Source: an uncultured Alkalilimnicola sp.
GTDB taxonomy: Bacteria; Pseudomonadota; Gammaproteobacteria; Nitrococcales; AK92
Assembly (NCBI GenBank): GCA_937951875.1
Contig: CALGAN010000002.1
Coordinates: forward strand, 72,647 to 136,646
DNA: 64,000 bases
Reading direction: 5' to 3'
The translations under genes were made by a program, and so were the position numbers. Within the stretch, counting starts at the first letter, position 1; every line of letters starts with the position of its first letter. The notes under the pieces are model-generated. The model had not been told where the DNA came from. It saw nothing but the letters and a program-made list of their open reading frames with translations, and searched no databases. Below are positions 50,735 through 60,098 of this stretch, piece after piece.

Positions 50735-52903
50735 ATGGGACGCGTCGAGCCGGTTATTCCCGACGACAGCGTCGCGACGGATCCCGCCCGCAAAGCGAGC
50801 GAGCTTTGCTCGCTGCTGGACAGCTACATCGAGCCGAAGCAGGTACAACAGGTATACCTGGCGTACCGCTTCGGCGCCGAAGCCCATGCCGGTCAGCGCC
50901 GGCTGTCGGGCGAGCCGTACATCACCCATCCGCTGGCGGTCGCCAAGATCCTGGCGGAAATGCGGATGGACTACCAGAGCATCACCGCCGCCATCCTGCA
51001 CGACGTCATCGAGGACACTCCGACCGCCAAGGAACAGATCGCCAAGATGTTCGGCGAGGAGGTGGCGGAGTTGGTCGACGGGGTGAGCAAGCTCACCCAG
51101 ATCGATTTCAAATCCAAGGCCGAGGCGCAGGCGGAGAACTTCCGCAAGATGGTGCTCGCGATGTCCAAGGACATCCGGGTGATCCTCATCAAGCTCGCCG
51201 ACCGGCTGCACAACATGCGCACCATCTGGGTGATGCCGCCGCAGAAGCGTCACCGCATCGCCCGCGAGACGTTGGAAATCTACGCTCCCATCGCCCAGCG
51301 CCTGGGCATGAACAGCATGCGCGTGGAGCTGGAGGATCTCGGCTTCGCCGCGCTCTACCCGATGCGCTACCGGGTGCTCAAGGAAAAGCTGCGGCGCCAA
51401 CGCGGCAGTCGCGGCGCGCTGATCGAGCAGGTCAAGCGCACCATCGAGGAGCGGCTGGCCGAGGCCGGCGTGGAAGCCACCGTGATCGGCCGCGAGAAGC
51501 ATCTCTGGAGCATCTACCAGAAGATGCGCGCCAAGAATCAGGACTTCCAGGACATCTTCGACGTCTACGGCTTCCGGGTCATCGTCTCCGACGTCGACAC
51601 CTGCTACCGGGTGCTCGGCCTGCTGCACAGCCTCTACAAGCCCAAGCCCGGCCGCATCAAGGACTACATCGCCATTCCCAAGGCCAACGGCTATCAATCG
51701 CTGCACACCAGCCTGATCGGGCCGCGGCGCATGCGCATCGAGGCGCAGGTGCGCACGGTCGAGATGGACAAGATGGCCGAGAACGGCATCGCCGCGCACT
51801 GGATGTACAAGGAAAACGAGGCGGTCAGCAACACCGCCCAGATGCGCGCGCGCGAGTGGATTCGCGGCCTGCTGGAGATGCAGCGCAGCACCGGCAATCC
51901 GCTGGAGTTCATCGAGAACGTCAAGATCGATCTGCAGCCCGACGAGGTGTACGTGTTCACCCCGAAGGGCGACATCATGAAGCTGCCGCGCGGCGCCACC
52001 GTCATCGACTTCGCCTACGCCGTGCACTCCGACGTCGGCGACGGCTGCATCGCCGCCATGGTCGATCACCGCCTCACCCCGCTGCGTACCGTGCTCTCCA
52101 CTGGCCAGACCGTGGAAATCATCACCGCGCCGGGCGCGCGGCCCAACCCGGCTTGGCTGGACTTCGTGGTGACCGCGCGGGCGCGCGCCGCCATCCGCCA
52201 AAGCCTCAAGCGGCTGCGCGGCGAAGCCGCCGTGTCGCTGGGGCGGCGTCTGTTGGAGCAATCGCTGGCGGCGCTATCGCTGTCGCTGGATCAGCTCAGC
52301 GACGAGCAGCTCAAGCCGGTGCTGGCCAGCCTGGGGGTGAGCGATCTCAACGCGCTGCTGGAGGAAATCGGCCTGGGCCAGCGCATGCCCTGGCTGGTGG
52401 CGCAGCGGCTGTCGGGAGTCAGCGCGGACGCGGTCACGGCGGACGCCGCCCGCGCCAATCAGAAGCTGATGATTCGCGGCACCGAGGGGGCGGTGGTCAC
52501 CTTCGGCCGCTGCTGTCATCCGATCCCGGGCGATCCCATCGTCGGCTTCGCCAGCGCTGGCCGCGGCGTGGTGATCCACCACCGGGACTGTCCCAACATC
52601 AAGGAATACCGCAATCAGCCCGACCGCTGGGTCGATGTCCAGTGGGACGACGCGGTCCAGGGCGAGTTCCCGGTGGTGATCGCGGTGGACGTGGTCAACA
52701 AGCGCGGCGTGCTGGCCGAGCTGGCGTCCACCATCGCCGACTGCGACAGCAATATCGATCAGGTGCAGGTGGGCGAGCGCGAAGGCATGGTGACCACCAT
52801 CCGCTTCACCATCACCGTGCGCGACCGCGTGCACCTGGCGCGCGTGATGCGCCGCTTGCGCGTCCTCAGCAGCGTCGTCAAGATCACCCGGCGCCGCGCG
52901 TAG
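50735..52903 (+). CDS. spoT: Bifunctional (p)ppGpp synthetase/hydrolase SpoT
   Basis: A 722-residue RSH protein. The hydrolase HD domain is intact (THPLAVAKIL with His65, AAILHDVIEDT with His89-Asp90 and Glu93-Asp94). The synthetase domain carries the RIKD sequence in KPGRIKDYIAIPKANGYQSLHT, the RxKD form of bifunctional enzymes, not the acidic form of RelA. TGS (VYVFTPKGDIMKLPRGATV), helical, and C-terminal ACT domains follow. ATG at 50735 is used. It sits in gmk-rpoZ-spoT-ridA-recG. Confidence 0.96.
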   Translation: MGRVEPVIPDDSVATDPARKASELCSLLDSYIEPKQVQQVYLAYRFGAEAHAGQRRLSGEPYITHPLAVAKILAEMRMDYQSITAAILHDVIEDTPTAKEQIAKMFGEEVAELVDGVSKLTQIDFKSKAEAQAENFRKMVLAMSKDIRVILIKLADRLHNMRTIWVMPPQKRHRIARETLEIYAPIAQRLGMNSMRVELEDLGFAALYPMRYRVLKEKLRRQRGSRGALIEQVKRTIEERLAEAGVEATVIGREKHLWSIYQKMRAKNQDFQDIFDVYGFRVIVSDVDTCYRVLGLLHSLYKPKPGRIKDYIAIPKANGYQSLHTSLIGPRRMRIEAQVRTVEMDKMAENGIAAHWMYKENEAVSNTAQMRAREWIRGLLEMQRSTGNPLEFIENVKIDLQPDEVYVFTPKGDIMKLPRGATVIDFAYAVHSDVGDGCIAAMVDHRLTPLRTVLSTGQTVEIITAPGARPNPAWLDFVVTARARAAIRQSLKRLRGEAAVSLGRRLLEQSLAALSLSLDQLSDEQLKPVLASLGVSDLNALLEEIGLGQRMPWLVAQRLSGVSADAVTADAARANQKLMIRGTEGAVVTFGRCCHPIPGDPIVGFASAGRGVVIHHRDCPNIKEYRNQPDRWVDVQWDDAVQGEFPVVIAVDVVNKRGVLAELASTIADCDSNIDQVQVGEREGMVTTIRFTITVRDRVHLARVMRRLRVLSSVVKITRRRA

Positions 52904-52925
52904 CCGGGCTCGTGCGCCGCCCTCG

Positions 52926-52945
52926 CCGCGGCCGTTCGGCCGCGG
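52926..52945 (+). other. GC hairpin between spoT and ridA
   Basis: CCGCGGCC (52926-52933) pairs with GGCCGCGG (52938-52945) over a GTTC loop. No T-run follows, so it is more likely an RNA-stability or pausing element than a terminator. Confidence 0.4.
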
Positions 52946-52984
52946 GCGTCCATATAACCCATTGGTTAACGAAGGAGTCCACGC

Positions 52985-53371
52985 ATGGCCCGTGAGGTCG
53001 TCACCACCGATCAGGCGCCGCAAGCCATCGGCACCTACTCTCAGGCGATCAAGGTCGGCAACACCGTTTACCTGTCCGGCCAGATTCCGCTGGATCCGGC
53101 CACCATGAACCTGGTCGAGGGCGGCATCGAGGCGCAGATCCGGCGCGTGTTCGACAATCTCCAGGCCGTGTGCCGGGCCGCCGGCGGTAGCCTACAGGAC
53201 ATCGTCAAGCTCAACGTGTTCCTCACCGATCTCGGCCACTTCGCCACGGTCAACGCCATCATGGCCGAGTATTTCCAGCAGCCGTACCCGGCCCGCGCCG
53301 CCATCGGCGTCGCCAGCCTGCCCCGGGGGGCGGTGGTGGAGATGGACGGCATCATGGTGCTGGGAAGCTGA
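52985..53371 (+). CDS. ridA: RidA family reactive intermediate deaminase
   Basis: A 128-residue trimeric enzyme that hydrolyses reactive enamine/imine products of PLP enzymes. It shows AIGTYSQAIKVGNTVYLSGQI, the VFLTDLGHFATVNAIM segment, and PYPARAAIGVASLPRGAVVEMD with the catalytic Arg. An AAGGAG ribosome site precedes ATG at 52985. In many gammaproteobacteria this place between spoT and recG holds trmH; here it is ridA. Confidence 0.95.
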   Translation: MAREVVTTDQAPQAIGTYSQAIKVGNTVYLSGQIPLDPATMNLVEGGIEAQIRRVFDNLQAVCRAAGGSLQDIVKLNVFLTDLGHFATVNAIMAEYFQQPYPARAAIGVASLPRGAVVEMDGIMVLGS

Positions 53372-53382
53372 CGCGAGAAGCG

Positions 53383-55473
53383 ATGGCGGCTCCGCTGTCG
53401 CTGGCCGAGCGGCCGGTGTCGAGCCTGCGCGGCGTCGGCCCGCGCTTGGCCGAGAAGCTGCGCCGGCTGGAACTGCAGACGGTGCAGGATCTGCTGTTCC
53501 ACCTGCCGCTGCGCTACGAGGACCGCGGCACGGTGCGGGCCATCGGTAGCCTGCGGCCGGGCGACCACGCCCTGATCGAGGCGACCGTCGACCTGGCCGA
53601 GGTGGTACGCGGCAAGCGCACCCGCCTGGTGGTGCGGGTCAGCGACGGCACCGGGGCGCTGACGCTCACCTTCTTCCATTTCTACGCCAGCCAGCTCAAT
53701 CAGTTCCGGCCCGGGGCGCGGCTGCGCGCCTTCGGCGAGGTGCGGCCGGGGCCGCTCACTCTGAGCATGACCCACCCCGAGTACCGCTTCGCCGGTGACG
53801 ACGCCGCGCCCGAGGAGTCCGGGCTGGTGCCGGTCTATCCGGCAACCGAGGGGCTCAACCAGACCCAACTGCGCCGGCTGGTGCGGGACGCGCTGGCGCT
53901 GGCCGCGGCGCCTGGCGCGTTGAAAGAGCTGCTGCCCGAGGAGCTGCGGGCGCGGCTCGGCCTGCCGTCGCTGTTGGAGGCGCTGACGGCGATCCACTGT
54001 CCGCCGTCCGATGAGCTGTCGGCGCTGCCGCTCGACGCCCGCCATCCGGCGCTGCGACGGCTGGCGTTCGAGGAGCTGCTGGCTCACCACCTGAGCATGC
54101 GTCGCTTGCGCCAATCCCTGCGCGAGCGCGCCCGCGCGCCGGTGATCGCGCCGACCGGCGAGCTGGTGGAGCGTTTCCTGGCCGGCTTGCCGTTCCAGCT
54201 CACCGGCGCGCAGCGGCGGGTCGACGCCGAAGTGGCGCGCGATATGGCCTCGGAGCAGGCGATGCTGCGCTTGGTGCAGGGCGACGTCGGCTCCGGCAAG
54301 ACCGTGGTGGCGGCGCTGGCAGCGCTGCGGGCGGTGGAGGCCGGCTGGCAGGCGGCGGTGATGGCGCCGACCGAGCTGCTGGCCGACCAGCACTACCGCA
54401 ACTTCTCGCGCTGGCTCGCCCCGCTCGGCGTCGAGGTGGCCTGGCTGTCCGGGCGGATCACCGGCAAGCGCCGCGAGGAGATGCTGGCGGCGATCGCCGA
54501 AGGCCAAGCGCAGGTGGCGGTGGGCACCCACGCACTATTCCAGGAGAGCGTGACGTTCCGCCGCCTCGGGCTGGTGGTGGTGGACGAGCAGCACCGCTTC
54601 GGGGTGCACCAGCGCCTGGCGCTGCGCCAGAAGGGCGAGCGCGACGGCATTCAGCCCCACCTGCTGATCATGACCGCCACGCCCATTCCGCGCACCCTGG
54701 CGATGACCGCCTACGCCGATCTCGACGTCTCCGCCATCGACGAGCTGCCGCCGGGCCGCACGCCGGTGAGCACGGTGGCGGTGTCGGCGGCGCGCCGCGA
54801 CGAGGTGCTGGAGCGGGTGAGGGTGGCTTGCCGCGAAGGCCGGCAGGCCTATTGGGTGTGCACGCTGATCGAGGAGTCCGAGCTGCTGCAGGCTGAAGCG
54901 GCCGAGGCCACCGCGCAGCGCCTCACCGAAGCCCTGCCCGAGCTGCGGGTCGGGCTGGTGCATGGCCGCATGAAGTCGGCCGACAAGGAGGCGGTGATGG
55001 CAGCCTTCGCCCGCGGCGAGCTCGACCTGCTGGTGGCGACCACGGTGATCGAAGTGGGCGTCGACGTGCCGAACGCCAGCCTGATGATCATCGAGAACGC
55101 GGAGCGGCTCGGCCTGTCGCAGCTGCACCAGCTGCGTGGCCGGGTGGGGCGCGGGGCGGTGCGCAGCAGCTGCGTGCTGATGTACCAGCCGCCGCTGTCG
55201 GAGCTGGCCCGCCAGCGCTTGAGCATCCTGCGCGAGACCAACGACGGTTTCGAAGTGGCGCGGCGCGATCTGGAGCTGCGCGGCCCCGGCGAGTTCCTCG
55301 GCACCCGCCAGACCGGCGAGCTGCGCTACCGGGTGGCGGATCTGACCCGGGACGCCAACCTGTTGCCGCAGGTGCAGCGGGTGGCCGAATGGCTGCTGCG
55401 GGAGCGGCCCGCCATCGTGGAGGCGCTGGTCAACCGCTGGGTGGGGCGGGGCGAGCGCTACGCTCAGGTATGA
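53383..55473 (+). CDS. recG: ATP-dependent DNA helicase RecG
   Basis: A 696-residue helicase that reverses stalled forks and processes Holliday junctions. N-terminal wedge (OB) domain about residues 55-160, Walker A GDVGSGKTVVAALAA, VVVDEQHRFGVHQR (DEQH box), MTATPIPRTLAMT, and the C-terminal RLGLSQLHQLRGRVGRG motif VI region. Length is standard. It begins 11 bases after ridA. Confidence 0.97.
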   Translation: MAAPLSLAERPVSSLRGVGPRLAEKLRRLELQTVQDLLFHLPLRYEDRGTVRAIGSLRPGDHALIEATVDLAEVVRGKRTRLVVRVSDGTGALTLTFFHFYASQLNQFRPGARLRAFGEVRPGPLTLSMTHPEYRFAGDDAAPEESGLVPVYPATEGLNQTQLRRLVRDALALAAAPGALKELLPEELRARLGLPSLLEALTAIHCPPSDELSALPLDARHPALRRLAFEELLAHHLSMRRLRQSLRERARAPVIAPTGELVERFLAGLPFQLTGAQRRVDAEVARDMASEQAMLRLVQGDVGSGKTVVAALAALRAVEAGWQAAVMAPTELLADQHYRNFSRWLAPLGVEVAWLSGRITGKRREEMLAAIAEGQAQVAVGTHALFQESVTFRRLGLVVVDEQHRFGVHQRLALRQKGERDGIQPHLLIMTATPIPRTLAMTAYADLDVSAIDELPPGRTPVSTVAVSAARRDEVLERVRVACREGRQAYWVCTLIEESELLQAEAAEATAQRLTEALPELRVGLVHGRMKSADKEAVMAAFARGELDLLVATTVIEVGVDVPNASLMIIENAERLGLSQLHQLRGRVGRGAVRSSCVLMYQPPLSELARQRLSILRETNDGFEVARRDLELRGPGEFLGTRQTGELRYRVADLTRDANLLPQVQRVAEWLLRERPAIVEALVNRWVGRGERYAQV

Positions 55474-55524
55474 TGGCGGCGCCGCCAAGTGCGATAATGT
55501 CGGCTTTGCCAAGGCATCGCGGAC

Positions 55525-56085
55525 GTGTCCCGTTTTCATAAGACTCCGTGGCGACCGCGCCACCATATGCTTCAGGCCGAGCTGCCGGCCAAGCTCAAAC
55601 CGTGGTTGGATGTAGCCGGCTCCCTCACCGCGCGCTTGAAGGCGGCCTGCCAGGGTGGAAAATTCAATGTTCGGGTGCTGGCCGAGCGCTGGGAGCGCCC
55701 GACCCACGAGGAAGCGGTGCGCCTGGGGCTGCCGCCCGCGCAGCTCGCTTGGATTCGTACCGTGCTGCTGTGCTGCGACCACTCGCCTTGGGTGTTCGCC
55801 CGCACCGTCATGCCCCATTCCAGCCTGCGCGGACGGCACCGCCGGTTGCGCTACCTGGGCACGCGGGCGCTGGGCAGCGTGGTGTTCGCCGGCCGCGATG
55901 TGCGCCGCGGGCCGCTGGAGTTGCGCCAGGTCGGCCCCGACGATCGGCTGCTGCGGCAGTGGGACGTGCCGACCGGCGGCAGGCGGCTGTGGGCGCGGCG
56001 TTCCGTGCTCGAGGTCGGGGGGCGGCCGCTGCTGGTGATGGAAGTGTTCCTGCCGGAGCTGGCCTACGGCGTCCCCTATACATAG
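55525..56085 (+). CDS. ubiC: Chorismate lyase
   Basis: A 186-residue enzyme that turns chorismate into 4-hydroxybenzoate and pyruvate, the first step of ubiquinone synthesis. HSPWVFARTVMPHSSL carries the active Arg, LGTRALGSVVFA is typical, and LVMEVFLPEL near the end holds the conserved Glu. GTG at 55525 has only a weak ribosome site. The next gene ubiA uses its product. Confidence 0.92.
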   Translation: MSRFHKTPWRPRHHMLQAELPAKLKPWLDVAGSLTARLKAACQGGKFNVRVLAERWERPTHEEAVRLGLPPAQLAWIRTVLLCCDHSPWVFARTVMPHSSLRGRHRRLRYLGTRALGSVVFAGRDVRRGPLELRQVGPDDRLLRQWDVPTGGRRLWARRSVLEVGGRPLLVMEVFLPELAYGVPYT

Positions 56086-56152
56086 AGGTTGCGAAGGCGG
56101 CTCGGCCGCCGCGGGTGCGCTGGGCCCGATTCGCTCGAGAGGAGTGATCACC

Positions 56153-57031
56153 ATGGATATCACGACCGCGCACTGGCGTGAGCGCTTCATGCCCTATGCC
56201 CGGCTGATGCGGCTGGACCGCCCCATAGGCAATTTCCTGCTGATCTGGCCCATGCTCTGGGCCCTGTGGATCGCCGCCAAGGGCAAGCCGGATCTGCTGG
56301 TGCTGGTGGTGTTCCTGGTCGGCGCCCTGGTGATGCGGGCCGCCGGCTGCGTCATCAACGACTATGCCGACCGCAATTTCGACGGCCACGTCGAGCGTAC
56401 CCGCGGCCGGCCGCTGGCGCGCGGGGAAGTGCCGCCGAAGCACGCGCTGCTGCTGTTTGTCGGCCTGTGCCTGGTGGCGTTCGCCCTGGTGCTGCTGATG
56501 AACCGGCTGACCATCATGCTGTCGTTCGCCGGTGTGGTGCTGGCGGCCATCTATCCGTTCATGAAGCGCTATACCCACCTGCCGCAGGTGGTGCTGGGTG
56601 CCGCCTTCGGCTGGGCGGTGCCGATGGTTTACGCGGCGCAGAGCGGCCAGCTGCCGCCGGTAGCGTGGCTGATCTTCACCGCGGCGGTGATCTGGGCGGT
56701 GATCTACGACACCCAGTACGCGATGGTGGACCGCGACGACGACCTCAAGATCGGCGTCAAATCCACCGCCATCCTGTTCGGTGAGTACGACCGGGCGGCG
56801 CTCGCCGCACTGCAGGTGCTGATGGTGATCTGTCTGATCATGATCGGTGTCCGCGCCGAGCTGAGCGCGATCTACTACCTCTCCGTGGCCGTCGCCGCCG
56901 GCCTGTTCGGCTATCAGCAGTACCTGACCTGGGACCGCTCGCGTGAGCGCTGCTTCAAGGCTTTCCTCAACAACAACTACCTGGGCGCCATCGTGTTCGC
57001 CGGCGTGGTGCTGCACTACCTGCTGCGTTAG
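56153..57031 (+). CDS. ubiA: 4-hydroxybenzoate polyprenyltransferase
   Basis: A 292-residue membrane enzyme attaching the polyprenyl tail to 4-hydroxybenzoate. It has eight or nine hydrophobic helices and the two Asp-rich motifs: NDYADRNFDGHVERTRGRP and DTQYAMVDRDDDLKIGVKS. ATG at 56153 is preferred to a GTG at 56144 because AGAGGAG lies at the right distance from the ATG. Confidence 0.96.
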   Translation: MDITTAHWRERFMPYARLMRLDRPIGNFLLIWPMLWALWIAAKGKPDLLVLVVFLVGALVMRAAGCVINDYADRNFDGHVERTRGRPLARGEVPPKHALLLFVGLCLVAFALVLLMNRLTIMLSFAGVVLAAIYPFMKRYTHLPQVVLGAAFGWAVPMVYAAQSGQLPPVAWLIFTAAVIWAVIYDTQYAMVDRDDDLKIGVKSTAILFGEYDRAALAALQVLMVICLIMIGVRAELSAIYYLSVAVAAGLFGYQQYLTWDRSRERCFKAFLNNNYLGAIVFAGVVLHYLLR

Positions 57032-57045
57032 GGCCGCACGGCGCC

Positions 57046-57073
57046 AACGCGCCGCCCGCCAGGGCGGCGCGTT
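57046..57073. terminator. Perfect 12-bp hairpin between ubiA and comF
   Basis: AACGCGCCGCCC (57046-57057) pairs with GGGCGGCGCGTT (57062-57073) over a GCCA loop, between two convergent genes. T-runs are short (TTCCT on plus), so it may work as a weak bidirectional terminator. Confidence 0.6.
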
Positions 57074-57112
57074 CCTAGATTCGTCGTCGAGCCGTCCTTT
57101 CCGGCCGCGCGC

Positions 57113-57799
57113 TTAGGCGCGCGCCGCCACCCACACCTCCACCCGCCGCGCGCCGGCGCGCTTCAGCAGCCGGGCGATCTCCGCCACCGTCTGGCCGGTG
57201 GTCATCACGTCGTCGACCACCGCCACATGGGCGGGCGGTGGATGGGCCAGCGCGAAGGCGCGACGGATGTTGGCGCGGCGCGCCTTCGCCGGCAGCTCGT
57301 GTTGCGGCGGGGTGTCGCGCATCCGCCGCACGAGTTCGCCGTCGACCGGAATGCCCAGCCGCCGGCCGAGCAGCCGCGCCAGCTCATGGGCCTGATTGAA
57401 GCCGCGCTCGCGCAGCCGGCGCGGGTGCAGCGGCACCGGCAGCAGCAGCTGCGGCCGCGGCCGCTCGGCGACGGCGTCAGCCATCAGCTCCGCCAGCAGG
57501 CGGCCGCTGGCCAGCCTGCCGCGGAACTTGAACTCGTGCACCAGAGTGTCGACCGGCGCGGCATAGCGCAGCGGCGCCAGCGCGGCGTCGAACGGCGGCG
57601 GCCGCCGCAGGCAGCGCCCGCATAGCGGTGCATCGGCCGACAGTGGCAGCGCGCAGCGCGGGCACGCCGGCCCTAGGATCGGTAGGTCGCGCGCGCAACC
57701 GTCGCAGAGGCAGCGGTCACGGTCGCCGGCCGCCCCACACAGGCGGCAGGGCTGGGGCAGGAATGCCGATAGAACAATTTTTAACCAGTTGTAAACCAC
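57113..57799 (-). CDS. comF: ComF family phosphoribosyltransferase-like protein
   Basis: A 228-residue protein with an N-terminal zinc-ribbon (CRLCGAAGDRDRCLCDGC and CPRCALPL...LCGRCL) and a C-terminal phosphoribosyltransferase fold with the PRPP loop VAVVDDVMTTGQTVAE. ComF proteins act in DNA uptake in competent bacteria; the type IV pilus genes in the window would fit natural transformation. The only good start is GTG at 57799, giving VVYNWLKIVLSAFLPQPC, which matches the usual N-terminus but lies inside the BirA operator. Divergent from bioB. Confidence 0.88.
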   Translation of the reverse strand: MVYNWLKIVLSAFLPQPCRLCGAAGDRDRCLCDGCARDLPILGPACPRCALPLSADAPLCGRCLRRPPPFDAALAPLRYAAPVDTLVHEFKFRGRLASGRLLAELMADAVAERPRPQLLLPVPLHPRRLRERGFNQAHELARLLGRRLGIPVDGELVRRMRDTPPQHELPAKARRANIRRAFALAHPPPAHVAVVDDVMTTGQTVAEIARLLKRAGARRVEVWVAARA

Positions 57800-57821
57800 A
57801 AAACCAATCCATGGTTGACAG
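57789..57821. promoter_or_regulatory. BirA (biotin) operator between comF and bioB
   Basis: TTGTAAACC (57789-57797), 15 bases, then GGTTGACAG (57813-57821). The gammaproteobacterial BirA consensus is TTGTAAACC, 14-16 bases, GGTTTACAA; the left half is perfect and the right half matches at 7 of 9. It is 51 bases before the bioB start. BirA with biotinyl-AMP would repress here when biotin is plentiful. Confidence 0.85.
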
Positions 57822-57843
57822 CCGCTTCGGCGCACTCCATGCT
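57815..57843 (+). promoter_or_regulatory. Promoter of bioBFCD overlapping the BirA operator
   Basis: A perfect TTGACA (57815-57820) lies within the right half of the BirA box, followed by a 17-base spacer and CATGCT (57838-57843, 3 of 6). The position explains repression: BirA would cover the -35. Confidence 0.55.
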
Positions 57844-57872
57844 CGACTCCGCTGTACCCCCAGGAGAAGAAC

Positions 57873-58865
57873 ATGCAGTCTGACGCCATCCGCCACGACT
57901 GGACGCTGCCCGAAGTCGAGGCCCTGTTCGAGCTTCCCTTCAACGATTTGCTGTACCGGGCGCAGACGGTACACCGGCAGCATTTCGATCCCAATACCAT
58001 ACAGGCCAGCACCTTGCTGAGCATCAAGACCGGCGCCTGCCCGGAGGATTGCGCCTACTGCCCGCAGTCGGTCCGCCACGACACCGGCTTGAGCCGCGAG
58101 GCGCTGCTGGAGGTGGAACAGGTGGTGGCGGCGGCGCGCAAGGCCCGGGAGGCCGGTGCTACCCGCTTCTGCATGGGCGCCGCCTGGCGCAGCCCGAAGG
58201 ACCGGGACGTGGCCAAGGTCGCCGAGATGGTGCGCCAAGTGAAGGCGCTGGGCCTGGAGACCTGCGCCACGCTGGGCATGCTCGACGCCGACCAGGCGCA
58301 AACGCTCAAGGAGGCCGGGCTCGATTACTACAACCACAACCTGGATACCTCGGAAGAGTTCTACGGCCGCATCATCACCACCCGCACCTATCTGGATCGC
58401 CTGAATACTCTCGAGAACGTGCGCGCCGCCGGCCTGAAGGTGTGCTGCGGCGGCATCGTCGGTCTGGGCGAGTCGCGCCGCGACCGCGCCGCGCTGCTGA
58501 TGACGCTGGCCAACCTGCCGACCCACCCGGAGAGCGTGCCGATCAACCAGCTAGTGCGGGTCGAGGGCACGCCCCTCGCCGGCGCGGAACCGCCGGATAG
58601 CTTCGAGTTCATCCGCACCATCGCCGTGGCCCGCATCCTCATGCCGCGCTCCTACGTCCGCCTGTCGGCGGGCCGGACCGAGATGAGCGAGGAGAAGCAG
58701 GCGCTGTGCTTCCTGGCCGGCGCCAACAGCATCTTCTTCGGAGACAAGCTGCTGACCACCGGCAACCCCGACACCGAGCGGGATCTGAACCTGCTGCGGC
58801 GCCTGGGACTGCGCTTCGAGGCGGAGGAGGCCGCGGTCGCGCGCCCCGTCTGCGCCGCCTGTTGA
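57873..58865 (+). CDS. bioB: Biotin synthase
   Basis: A 330-residue radical-SAM enzyme that inserts sulfur into dethiobiotin. The 4Fe-4S triad is CPEDCAYC (Cys56, 60, 63); YNHNLDTSEEFYGRI, CCGGIVGLGES and the 2Fe-2S region are present. ATG at 57873 follows CAGGAGAAG. It is the first gene of bioBFCD under the BirA operator. Confidence 0.97.
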   Translation: MQSDAIRHDWTLPEVEALFELPFNDLLYRAQTVHRQHFDPNTIQASTLLSIKTGACPEDCAYCPQSVRHDTGLSREALLEVEQVVAAARKAREAGATRFCMGAAWRSPKDRDVAKVAEMVRQVKALGLETCATLGMLDADQAQTLKEAGLDYYNHNLDTSEEFYGRIITTRTYLDRLNTLENVRAAGLKVCCGGIVGLGESRRDRAALLMTLANLPTHPESVPINQLVRVEGTPLAGAEPPDSFEFIRTIAVARILMPRSYVRLSAGRTEMSEEKQALCFLAGANSIFFGDKLLTTGNPDTERDLNLLRRLGLRFEAEEAAVARPVCAAC

Positions 58866-58871
58866 GCGCCC

Positions 58872-60047
58872 ATGTGGGATCTCGCCGCCAAACTGGACGC
58901 CCGCCGTCAGGCCGGGCTGTACCGCCGGCTGCGGCCGCTGGAGACGCAGGGCTGCGTGGCCCTCGCCGCCGACGGCCGCCGCCTCGACGTGTTCTGCAGC
59001 AATGATTACCTGGGCTTGGCCCACGATCCGCGGGTGACGGCCGCCTTCCAGCGGGCGGCCGCCGCCGGCGTCGGCAGCGGCGGCGCGCACCTGATCAGCG
59101 GCCATCGCGCCGAGCACGAGGCGCTGGAGGCAGAGCTCGCCGAATTCCTGGGACGGGAGCGGGCGCTGCTGTTCTCGACCGGCTACATGGCCAACATGGG
59201 CGTCATCGACGCGCTGGTCGGCAAGGACGACGTGATCTACGAGGACAGCCTCAACCACGCCTCGCTGCTGGACGGCGCCCGTCTCAGCGGCGCGCGCCGG
59301 GTCCGCTACGCGCACGCCGACCTCGACGATCTGCGCTCGCGGCTGGCGCCGGAGCCGGTCGGTCGCGAGCTGATCGTCACCGACGGCTTGTTCAGCATGG
59401 ACGGCGACGTCGCGCCGCTGCCGGCGCTGGCGCGGCTGGCTCGCGAGCGCGGCGCCTGGCTGCTGGTCGACGATGCCCACGGCATCGGCGTGCTCGGTGC
59501 CCGCGGCGCCGGCAGCCTGGAGCTGGCCGGCCTGGGGCAGGAGCAGGTGCCAGTGCTGGTGGGAACGCTGGGCAAGGCCTTGGGCACGTTCGGCGCGTTC
59601 GTCGCCGGTTCGGCGACGCTCATCGACTACTTGATCCAGAAGGCGCGCACTTTCGTCTACACCACCGCGCTGCCGCCGGCCTTGGCGGCGGCGACCCGCG
59701 CCAGCCTCGCCGTGGTGCGGACCGAGCCCTGGCGGCGCGAGCACCTGCGCGGGCTGGTGCGCCGCTTCCGCAGCGGCGTCGAGGCACTGGGCCTGCCGCT
59801 GCTGCCGTCGGCCAGCCCCATCCAGCCGCTGCTGGTCGGCGACGCCGAGGCGGCGTTGGCCCTTAGCCAGGCGCTGGAGCGGAAGGGGTGCCTGGTCACC
59901 GCCATCCGCCCGCCGACCGTGCCGCGCGGCACGGCCCGGCTGCGGGTGACCTTCAGCGCCGCGCACAGCGTCGAGCAGGTGGACCGGCTGCTGGAGGCGC
60001 TGGCGGAGCTAGCGCCGCGCTGGCCACGCGCCGAGCATTTGCCTTAG
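58872..60047 (+). CDS. bioF: 8-amino-7-oxononanoate synthase
   Basis: A 391-residue PLP enzyme that joins pimeloyl-ACP (or -CoA) with alanine. The active Lys is in LVGTLGKALGTFGAFVAG; the cofactor segment is LLVDDAHGIGVLG, and NDYLGLAHDPRV is the typical start. It begins 6 bases after bioB. Confidence 0.96.
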   Translation: MWDLAAKLDARRQAGLYRRLRPLETQGCVALAADGRRLDVFCSNDYLGLAHDPRVTAAFQRAAAAGVGSGGAHLISGHRAEHEALEAELAEFLGRERALLFSTGYMANMGVIDALVGKDDVIYEDSLNHASLLDGARLSGARRVRYAHADLDDLRSRLAPEPVGRELIVTDGLFSMDGDVAPLPALARLARERGAWLLVDDAHGIGVLGARGAGSLELAGLGQEQVPVLVGTLGKALGTFGAFVAGSATLIDYLIQKARTFVYTTALPPALAAATRASLAVVRTEPWRREHLRGLVRRFRSGVEALGLPLLPSASPIQPLLVGDAEAALALSQALERKGCLVTAIRPPTVPRGTARLRVTFSAAHSVEQVDRLLEALAELAPRWPRAEHLP

Positions 60048-60098
60048 CCGCCTCCCGGCCTCAACATGCCCGGCTCGAAGACAACGGAAGGAAAGCCC

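Noticed and set aside
50615..52261. A 548-codon minus-strand open frame opposite rpoZ and spoT
   Set aside because: Shadow of spoT; no recognisable motif and no ribosome site.
57717..58526. A minus-strand frame across bioB ending in a 31-codon stretch that starts at the ATG near 57812
   Set aside because: Shadow of bioB. The short peptide from the ATG overlaps comF in another frame and has no supporting signal.
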